Positions 58,125 to 64,000 of a stretch of 64,000 nt of DNA are shown in pieces. Where the stretch lies: positions 747,001 to 811,000 of the forward strand of contig NZ_CP029551.1 of assembly GCF_003173735.1 (NCBI RefSeq), written 5' to 3'. The translations under genes and the position numbers were made by a program. Below the pieces are notes generated by a model. That model had not been told where the DNA came from, made no database searches, and saw only the letters and a program-made list of their open reading frames with translations. The stretch comes from Methylobacterium radiodurans. Lineage in GTDB: Bacteria > Pseudomonadota > Alphaproteobacteria > Rhizobiales > Beijerinckiaceae. Position 1 is the first letter of the stretch. Every line of letters begins with the position of its first letter.

Positions 58125-58988
58125 GTGCGGCAGGAGACCCGCCACCTCGACCTCACGGTCTCGGGGCGCCCCTGCCCCACCCCGGTCGACGTCCTGGGCG
58201 ACGGGCCGGCGGCGCTGCTGCTGCCGGCGCTCTCCACCATCTCGGCCCGAGCCGAGATGCACGGCCTCGCCGAGGCGCTCGCGGGCGACCACAGCTGCCT
58301 CGTCCCGGACTGGCCGGGCTTCGGCGCGCGCCCGCGCCCGCGCATGCCGCTGAACCCGGACACGCTGCACGCCTTCCTCGACGCGCTCGTCACCGCCCTG
58401 CCCGGCCCCTACGCGCTCGGGATCGGGGCGGGCCACGCGGCGGGCTACCTCGTCGCGGCCGCCGCCCGCCATCCCGGCCTGTTCGGCCGGCTTGCGCTCG
58501 TCGCGCCCACTTGGCGCGGCCCGCTGCCGACCGCCATGCCCGGGCGTGAGCCGCTCTTCGGCCGGATCCGCCGCGCCGTCGAGGCGCCGCTCCTCGGCGA
58601 CGCGCTCTACCGCCTCAACATCAGCCCGCCGATCATCGCCCGGATGATGCGCGCCCACGTCTACGCCGATCCGGAGCGCGTCACGCCGGCCCTGGTGCGG
58701 GCGAAGCATGCCGTCACGCGCCAGCGCAACGGGCGCTTCGGTACGGCGGCCTTCGTCACGGGGGGCCTCGATCCGGTCGGCACCCGGGAGGATTTCCTCG
58801 CCCTGTTTCGGGACGGACTCTCGCCCGTTCAGATGCTTCGGCCCGAGCGCGCCCCGCGCCGCTCGGGCGCCGAGATGGACGCGCTGGCCGCCAGCGACCG
58901 CGTGCGCGCCGTCCAGGTTCCGGGCGCCCTGAGCGCGCACGAGGAGCATCCGGAGGCCGTAGCCGCAGCGATCCGCGCCCTGGGCTGA
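58125..58988 (+). CDS. Alpha/beta-hydrolase-fold protein lacking the usual nucleophile
   Basis: 287 residues from a GTG four bases behind dapD. The fold is recognisable: DWPGFGARPRP after strand 4, then IGAGHAAGYLVAAAARHPGLFG where the nucleophile elbow should be, VAPTWRGPLP and a C-terminal histidine (SAHEEHPE). The elbow reads Gly-His-Ala-Ala-Gly, so the Ser/Cys/Asp nucleophile is replaced by alanine. The protein may therefore be non-hydrolytic (a binding protein or pseudo-enzyme). The spacing suggests co-expression with dapD, but no role in lysine synthesis is known. Confidence 0.75.
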   Translation: MRQETRHLDLTVSGRPCPTPVDVLGDGPAALLLPALSTISARAEMHGLAEALAGDHSCLVPDWPGFGARPRPRMPLNPDTLHAFLDALVTALPGPYALGIGAGHAAGYLVAAAARHPGLFGRLALVAPTWRGPLPTAMPGREPLFGRIRRAVEAPLLGDALYRLNISPPIIARMMRAHVYADPERVTPALVRAKHAVTRQRNGRFGTAAFVTGGLDPVGTREDFLALFRDGLSPVQMLRPERAPRRSGAEMDALAASDRVRAVQVPGALSAHEEHPEAVAAAIRALG

Positions 58989-59119
58989 GAGTCGCGCTTG
59001 GCAGAAACGCAAGATCCGGTCGGTTTTGTATCATGAATGCCGCCGAAGTTGCTTGAGCCCTGTCGGCTGCCATAGGCGCGTCGTGAAACCCCTCGTATGA
59101 TTCTAAAAATCTCAGGATC

Positions 59120-60049
59120 GTGACGCCGCTGAACCCGATGCTCCGTCTCTCTGCCTTCCGCACCGGGCCGGCACGCCTGGCCCTCGCTCTCTCGACGGCC
59201 TCGCTCCTGGCCTCTCTTCCGGCCCGCGCGGAGCCCCCGAAGCCGGCCATGCCACCCGAGACCGCCGCGCCGGGCCCACAATCCGCCCCCTCGGTCGGCG
59301 TGGACACGCTGAAGCCGGGCAAGCCCGCGGCAAAGCCCTACCTCAGCGAGGCCGCAGCTCCGGACACGGTGAAGATCCTGTCGCCGCCGCCGGCGAGCCA
59401 CTCGCCCCTGGAGAACGCCGACCGGGCGGCCTTCAACACGACGCGCGGCCTCAAGGGGAGCCCGCGCTGGGATCTGGCCGCGAGCGACGTGGCGGAGGGC
59501 GCCTCGGCCATCCTCGACACCTACGCCTGCGTGCTCGGCACCAAGATCGACGCGGCGCGCGTGCCCGCGGTGATCAACCTGTTCGAGCGCGCCCGGCTCG
59601 ACATCGCCCGCGGCACCAAGGCGCCCAAGCTGCACTACCGGCGCCTCAGGCCCTTCGTCGGTAACGACGCGCCGATCTGCGTGCAGCGGACCCAGCAGCT
59701 CACCGACAGCTTCAGCTATCCGTCCGGGCACGCCACGCAGGGCTGGTCCTACGCACTGATGATGGCGGCCCTGGTCCCCGAGAAGACTAGCGCGATCCTC
59801 GCCCGCGGGCGCGTCTACGGCGAGAGCCGGATCGTGTGCGGCGTGCACTGGCTCACCGACGTCGCGGCCGGCCGCACCAACGGTGCGGCGATCTTCGCCG
59901 CGCTGATGGGCAGCGCCGATTTCCGTGCCGACATGGACAAGGCCCGGGCCGAGCTCGCCAAGGCGCTCGACGGCAAGGGACCCGCTCCGGCGGAGGCGAT
60001 CTGCACCCGCGAGAACGACGTGCTCGCCGCGCCCGCTCTTCAGTTCTGA
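59120..60049 (+). CDS. Class A non-specific acid phosphatase (PAP2 fold), secreted
   Basis: 309 residues. Signal peptide (about 12-37, ending PARAE), a Pro-rich linker to about 90, then the PAP2/class A phosphatase domain. The three-part signature K-x6-RP (KLHYRRLRP), PSGH (SYPSGHAT) and SR-x5-H-x3-D (ESRIVCGVHWLTD) is complete. It should release phosphate from diverse esters in the periplasm. The start is a GTG at 59120 with AGGA unusually close, or the ATG at 59138. Expected to respond to phosphate or general starvation; no Pho box was recognised upstream. Confidence 0.9.
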   Translation: MTPLNPMLRLSAFRTGPARLALALSTASLLASLPARAEPPKPAMPPETAAPGPQSAPSVGVDTLKPGKPAAKPYLSEAAAPDTVKILSPPPASHSPLENADRAAFNTTRGLKGSPRWDLAASDVAEGASAILDTYACVLGTKIDAARVPAVINLFERARLDIARGTKAPKLHYRRLRPFVGNDAPICVQRTQQLTDSFSYPSGHATQGWSYALMMAALVPEKTSAILARGRVYGESRIVCGVHWLTDVAAGRTNGAAIFAALMGSADFRADMDKARAELAKALDGKGPAPAEAICTRENDVLAAPALQF

Positions 60050-60082
60050 GCGTACGGCAGACTTTTGAACCGTTCCAAGTGT

Positions 60083-60096
60083 GTGATTTCAATCAC
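60083..60096. promoter_or_regulatory. Dyad upstream of the TonB receptor gene
   Basis: GTGATT (60083-60088) and AATCAC (60091-60096) are inverted copies separated by TC, with TGATCA a little further on. It lies 72 bp before the ATG at 60168. Possible operator; it does not match a classical Fur box well. Confidence 0.35.
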
Positions 60097-60128
60097 GTTT
60101 TCGGGTTGATCACGCAAGCTTGACCGCT

Positions 60129-60166
60129 AAACCTCGGGTAACCGTGACGTTTCCCGCCCGAGGTTT
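60129..60166 (+). promoter_or_regulatory. Hairpin covering the ribosome site of the TonB receptor
   Basis: AAACCTCGGG at 60129-60138 pairs perfectly with CCCGAGGTTT at 60157-60166; the 18-base loop separates them. The right arm contains GAGG (60160-60163), the only ribosome-site-like sequence, and ends one base before the ATG at 60168. If formed in the mRNA it would hide the ribosome site. Confidence 0.5.
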
Positions 60167-60167
60167 T

Positions 60168-62453
60168 ATGTCCCAGCCCGCCCGTCTCGCGGCTCTCGCC
60201 TCGCTGCTCGTCACCGGGCCGGCGGCAGCCCAGCAGAGCATCCAGCTCAACCAGATCTCGGTAGAGGCCGCGAAGCCGAAGGCTCGGGCTGCTGGCCCGC
60301 GCAGGCCGGCGCCGCCGCAGCCCGCCCAACGGGTGGAGCCGGGACCGGGTGGCGGGGACATCGTCGAGGCGGGGCCCCTCGGCCCGGGTGCCGACAGCGC
60401 CGCCACCAGCGGCGGGGGCGGCGGTCCGAGCGGCGTCGTGGGCTACACCGCGAAAGTCAGCCCGACGGCGACCAAGACGAACACGCCGCTGATCGAGACG
60501 CCGCAATCGGTCAGCGTCGTCACCCGGGAGCAGCTGAACGACCGCAACGTGCAGTCCGTCAACGAGGCGCTCGCCTACGCGCCCGGAACCTCGACGGACG
60601 TGTTCGGGTTCGATCCGCGCTTCGACGCGTTCTATATCCGCGGCTTCCAAGTGACCTACAACGGCATCTACCGCGACGGGCTGCGCCAGCCCGGCGTCGG
60701 CCTCGCCGTGCCCCGCATCGAGCCCTACGGCACGGAAGCGCTGACCATCCTGCGCGGCCCCGCCTCCGGTCTCTACGGCCTCGGCTCGCCCGGCGGCATC
60801 GTCGACGTGACGACGAAGCGGCCGGTCTTCACCCGGTTCGGGGAGGTCTGGTTCCAAGGCGGAAACTACGACCGCTACCAGGGTAATTTCGACCTCGGCG
60901 GTCCGATCGAAGGCTCCGACGGCACGATGGCCTACCGGCTGACCGGTCTCGTGCGCCAGTCCGACACCTTCCTGCCGGGTGCGACCGACGACCGGGCCTA
61001 CATCGCGCCCTCCTTCACCTGGAAGCCCAGCGCCGACACCACCTTCACGCTGCTGACCGAGTTCCAGCGCACGCAGGCACCCGGCACAGCGGCCTTCGTC
61101 AACTTCCCGGGTTTCGTGGTCTCGCGGCTCTACCAGGGCGACCCGGGTTTCAACGCCTTCACCACGCAGCAGTACCGGGTCGGCTACGCATTCGAGCACA
61201 AGTTCTCGCCAGACCTGATCTTCCGCCAGAATTTTCGCTACTACGGCGTCAACGGCGATTTCCCCTACACGGAGATCACCGGCATTACCGGCCTGTCAGC
61301 GCAGCGCTACGCCGGTCTGTTCATCGAGGACCTGCACGCGGTCACGCTCGACAACCAGTTCGAGGGCCATGCCATCACCGGACCGGTCGCGCACACGATC
61401 CTGGGCGGTATCGATTATCAGCGCTACGACTACACCCGCCGGTCCGGTTTCAACTTCAACGTCCCCGATCTCGATCTGACGGGCGTCACCGACTTCTCGA
61501 ACTTCCGCTACCGCACCTTCATCCCGAAGCCGGCCCTGACCGCGGCCTCGTTCCAGACCCTGGATCAGGTCGGCATCTACCTACAGGAGCAGGCGAAGTT
61601 CGACCGATTCGTGCTGACCTTGACCGGCCGGCAGGACTTCGTTTCCCAGAGCACGCGGACCGGCACGCCGGGTGCGCTCGGTGCTGCGACGACGCAGAAC
61701 GATGCGGCCTTCACGGGGCGGGTCGGCCTGAACTACATCCTCGCGCCCGGCCTCGTGCCTTATGCCAGCTACGCCACCACCTTCACCCCGCAGGTCGGCG
61801 TAGACGGTCAGGGCCGCCCCTTCCGGGCGGCCACCGGCGACCAGATCGAGGCGGGCGTGAAGTACGCGGTCCCGAACACCAACATCACCGCGGCCTTCGC
61901 GGGCTTCGACATCGTGCAATCCTCGATCCTGCGCACGGACCCGACCAACGCCGCCAACCAGGTCGCCACCGGCGCGGTCCGCTCAAAGGGCTTCGAGGCG
62001 GAACTCGTCGCCAACCTCGCGCCCGGCACGAACCTGACCCTGGCCTACACGCACCTGGATTTCCGGTTCCTGCGCCAGACCTCGCTGGTGGTGCCGAATC
62101 TGCCGATCGACGGCAACGCGCTGTCGGGCATCCCGGGCGACAGCTTCAAGGCCTTCGCCACCTACCTGTTCCCGCCCTCCTCGCCGCTGTCCGGCCTCAC
62201 CGTTGGCGGCGGCGTGCGCTACGCTGGCACGAGCTTCGCGAACGACGAGAACACCGTCCGCAATCCGACCGTGACGCTGTTCGACGCCCTTGTCGCCTAC
62301 GACTTCGCGGCGCTCGATCCGAAGTACAAGGGCTTCCGCGCTCAGCTGAACGGCTTCAACATCTTCGATCGGGACTACACGAACTGCCAGGCCGGCTTCT
62401 GCTACCGCGGCGCGCCCGCGACCGTGATCGGCAGCCTGATCTATCGCTGGTAG
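60168..62453 (+). CDS. TonB-dependent siderophore receptor
   Basis: 761 residues. Signal peptide of about 22 residues (LLVTGPAAAQ), a TonB-box-like IQLNQISVEA, then an unusually long Pro/Gly/Ala-rich linker (about 35-90), a plug domain (about 100-210: TPQSVSVVTREQL, RGFQVTYNGIYRDGLRQ, GPASGLYGLGSPGGIVD) and a 22-strand beta-barrel ending in SLIYRW with the C-terminal aromatic. This is the FpvA/FhuE-like siderophore receptor group; no STN domain, so no sigma-factor signalling. A late Cys pair (TNCQAGFCYRG) is family-typical. Ligand unknown; no siderophore synthesis or ABC genes nearby. Confidence 0.92.
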   Translation: MSQPARLAALASLLVTGPAAAQQSIQLNQISVEAAKPKARAAGPRRPAPPQPAQRVEPGPGGGDIVEAGPLGPGADSAATSGGGGGPSGVVGYTAKVSPTATKTNTPLIETPQSVSVVTREQLNDRNVQSVNEALAYAPGTSTDVFGFDPRFDAFYIRGFQVTYNGIYRDGLRQPGVGLAVPRIEPYGTEALTILRGPASGLYGLGSPGGIVDVTTKRPVFTRFGEVWFQGGNYDRYQGNFDLGGPIEGSDGTMAYRLTGLVRQSDTFLPGATDDRAYIAPSFTWKPSADTTFTLLTEFQRTQAPGTAAFVNFPGFVVSRLYQGDPGFNAFTTQQYRVGYAFEHKFSPDLIFRQNFRYYGVNGDFPYTEITGITGLSAQRYAGLFIEDLHAVTLDNQFEGHAITGPVAHTILGGIDYQRYDYTRRSGFNFNVPDLDLTGVTDFSNFRYRTFIPKPALTAASFQTLDQVGIYLQEQAKFDRFVLTLTGRQDFVSQSTRTGTPGALGAATTQNDAAFTGRVGLNYILAPGLVPYASYATTFTPQVGVDGQGRPFRAATGDQIEAGVKYAVPNTNITAAFAGFDIVQSSILRTDPTNAANQVATGAVRSKGFEAELVANLAPGTNLTLAYTHLDFRFLRQTSLVVPNLPIDGNALSGIPGDSFKAFATYLFPPSSPLSGLTVGGGVRYAGTSFANDENTVRNPTVTLFDALVAYDFAALDPKYKGFRAQLNGFNIFDRDYTNCQAGFCYRGAPATVIGSLIYRW

Positions 62454-62576
62454 GGCAGGGGGATTGTCACCACGCTCCCGCCGCAGAGAAATCGTAACGC
62501 CTGTGCCTCAGGCTGATGGCGCCGCGCCTGGCGCGCGCGTAAAGAGCGGATCGGTATAGGGCTGGGGCGCGGGCGC

Positions 62577-63134
62577 ATGGTTCGTCGGGCAGGGCAGGGA
62601 TTTCGGCGGGGGTTCCGGATCACGAGTCGGCTCGCCTGCGCGGGCGCGCTGGTGCTCGGCCTCTCCGCCTGCTTCCGCCCGCTCTACGGGCCGACCGCCT
62701 CCGGCGAGTCGATGGGCGCGCTGCTCGCCGCCATCCAGGTGGACGAGATCAACATGGCGCAAGGTCAGGAGCGCCTGGGCCACTACCTGCGCAGCGAGCT
62801 GATTTTCGACCTCGACGGCTCGGGCCAGCCCGCGCCGAAGCGCTATCGCCTGAAGATGCAGGGCAGCGAGACGATCCAGACGCCGATCGTCTCGACCCAG
62901 ACCGGCCGGGCCGAGGCCGGCACCATCGTGGGCAGCGTGCGCTACAGCCTGGAGAGCCTCGACGGGCTCAAGGTGATCACCGAGGGCGTGGCCACCTCGA
63001 CCGCGACCTATGACCGCTCGATCCAGCGCTTCGCCAGTCAGCGTGCCGCGCGCGACGCCGAGATCCGCCTCTCGAAGGTGCTGGCCGAGCAGATCAAGAC
63101 CCGCATCGCCTCCGTGCTCTCGGCCAAGCCTTGA
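62577..63134 (+). CDS. lptE: LPS-assembly lipoprotein LptE
   Basis: 185 residues. Signal peptide with lipobox LGLSAC (Cys about 32), followed by FRPLYGPT, the usual beginning of alphaproteobacterial LptE. The mature domain has the alternating strand/helix pattern of the family. It plugs the LptD barrel in the outer membrane for lipopolysaccharide insertion. Directly followed by holA (13 bp), the standard pair. The sequence is weakly conserved overall, so the call leans on the lipobox, the FRPLYG segment and the holA neighbour. Confidence 0.87.
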   Translation: MVRRAGQGFRRGFRITSRLACAGALVLGLSACFRPLYGPTASGESMGALLAAIQVDEINMAQGQERLGHYLRSELIFDLDGSGQPAPKRYRLKMQGSETIQTPIVSTQTGRAEAGTIVGSVRYSLESLDGLKVITEGVATSTATYDRSIQRFASQRAARDAEIRLSKVLAEQIKTRIASVLSAKP

Positions 63135-63147
63135 TTGGGCAGGGCGC

Positions 63148-64000
63148 GTGACGGCCGTCAAGGCGCACGAGGCCGAAGCGCTGATCCGGCGCGGGCCCGA
63201 TCCCCGCCTCCCCGTCATCCTCGTCTACGGGCCCGATACCGGCCTCGTGGTCGAGCGCGCCAAGCGTCTCGCCGAGAGCTTCGTCACCGATCCGAACGAC
63301 CCCTTCGCCCTGGTAAAGATCGACGGTGACGCGCTCGCCTCCGATCCGGGCCGCCTCGTGGACGAGGCTGGCACGGTCGGCCTGTTCGGCGACAAGCGCA
63401 CCATCTGGGTCCGGCCCGGCAGCCGCAACTACGCGCCCGCGGTCGAGGCTGTGCTGAAGGCGGAGGTCGCCGATACCCGCATCGTGGTGGAGGCGGGGGA
63501 TCTCGCCAAGTCCGCGCCCCTGCGCACCCTGTGCGAGCGATCCCCGAAGGCGCTCGCCATCCCCTGCTACCCCGACGACGAGCGGGCGCTGGCCGACCTG
63601 ATCGACCGCACCCTGCAGGAGCGGGGCCTGCGCATCGCCCGCGAGGCCCGCGAGGTGCTGAGCCAGAGCCTGGGCGGAGACCGGCGGGCCAGCCTCGCGG
63701 AGATCGAGAAGCTCGCCCTCTACGCGGCCGGGCAGGGGAGCGTGGAACTCGACGACGTCGAGGCGATCGTCAGCGATGTCGGGGCGAGCGTGCTCAACAC
63801 CCTGATCGATGCGGCCTTCGTGGGGCGCGCCGGCGAGGTCGAGCGCGAGTATCGCCGCTTCCGTCACGAGGGACTCGATCCCTCGATGATGCTGGGCTCC
63901 GCGCTCCGCCACGCGCTCGCGCTGCTGGCGAGCCGCCTGGAGGGACCGGACAAGAGCCCAAGCCTGCTCGTCGCCTCCTGGCGCGGCCTGCACTTCAAGC
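63148..64000 (+). CDS. holA: DNA polymerase III subunit delta, 3' end outside the window
   Basis: 284 codons from a GTG up to the right edge; the full protein is about 340 residues. HolA pulls the sliding clamp open within the clamp loader. Seen are ILVYGPDTGLVVERAKRLA (the degenerate nucleotide-binding segment of delta), DKRTIWVRPGSRN, and the helical domain ASLAEIEKLALYA. The GTG at 63148 has AGGGCG before it. Co-directional and tightly linked with lptE. Confidence 0.92.
   Translation, partial: MTAVKAHEAEALIRRGPDPRLPVILVYGPDTGLVVERAKRLAESFVTDPNDPFALVKIDGDALASDPGRLVDEAGTVGLFGDKRTIWVRPGSRNYAPAVEAVLKAEVADTRIVVEAGDLAKSAPLRTLCERSPKALAIPCYPDDERALADLIDRTLQERGLRIAREAREVLSQSLGGDRRASLAEIEKLALYAAGQGSVELDDVEAIVSDVGASVLNTLIDAAFVGRAGEVEREYRRFRHEGLDPSMMLGSALRHALALLASRLEGPDKSPSLLVASWRGLHFK

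Noticed and set aside
60050..60167. Cobalamin riboswitch before the TonB receptor
   Set aside because: The leader is only about 120 bp and no B12-box is visible; the receptor itself is of the siderophore group.

Overview
The window is about 64 kb of very GC-rich chromosome with almost no free space. Gene content points to a Methylobacterium/Methylorubrum-type alphaproteobacterium (Hyphomicrobiales). The indicators are a 557-residue formate-tetrahydrofolate ligase (ftfL), a CbbR/QscR-type LysR regulator divergent from fructose bisphosphatase and phosphoribulokinase, CpdR and CenR-like response regulators, and a likely EcfG-type stress promoter. I see no rRNA, tRNA, CRISPR array, insertion sequence, prophage or integrase. 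This looks like core chromosome, not an island, and the species cannot be fixed from the sequence alone.

Layout. 1-2.2 kb: a MarR regulator (cut by the left edge) divergent from ilvE, then a small DUF3072 protein. 2.4-6 kb: a four-gene signalling operon matching SiaB, SiaC, SiaD and SiaA of Pseudomonas (kinase, STAS-like switch protein, diguanylate cyclase, PP2C phosphatase) in the order B-C-D-A. 6-14.3 kb: a Kef-type antiporter, a DUF937 protein, an orphan Flp pilin, ispH, thrB, rnhA, dedA, a peroxiredoxin, an AlgH/YqgE protein and an HMA-domain protein. 14.5-19 kb: ftfL, two small paralogous membrane proteins, cpdR, hpt and a zinc-ribbon protein. 19.2-22 kb: ftsE, ftsX and a YdcF-like protein.

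22.1-28 kb: Calvin-type genes cbbY, rpe, prk and fbp on the minus strand, with the LysR gene and a translationally coupled FAD reductase on the plus strand. 28.1-31 kb: a patatin-like lipoprotein, a TetR-type regulator and a short RNase D. 31.2-37 kb: the conserved lptC-lptA-lptB-rpoN-hpf-ptsN block, followed by small secreted proteins. 38.2-42 kb: divergent opgH and opgG for osmoregulated glucans. 42-47.7 kb: zwf, an SDR, an L,D-transpeptidase and dps. 47.7-54.5 kb: argJ-SIMPL-mutT, a degenerate receiver protein, leuS and yggS. 54.5-64 kb: a second MarR regulator, a second L,D-transpeptidase, cenR, a cyclic-nucleotide-binding protein, dapD, an alpha/beta hydrolase, a class A acid phosphatase, a TonB-dependent receptor, lptE and holA (cut by the right edge).

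How the parts connect. Cell-envelope functions dominate: lptC/A/B/E, opgG/H, two L,D-transpeptidases, FtsEX, dapD and CenR. One-carbon and C5 metabolism is represented by ftfL and by the cbb-like genes. In M. extorquens AM1 the phosphoribulokinase product ribulose bisphosphate is known to act as ligand of the LysR regulator QscR, so the fbp-prk-LysR arrangement here may be a signalling device and need not mean carbon fixation; no RuBisCO gene lies in the window. The strongest candidate for an underdescribed system is the SiaBCDA module, which has its own ordered upstream repeats and a possible sigma-54 promoter. Several intergenic regions carry strong hairpins: a structured ftfL leader, a hairpin that would hide the ribosome site of the TonB receptor, and a run of small hairpins near 38.1 kb.
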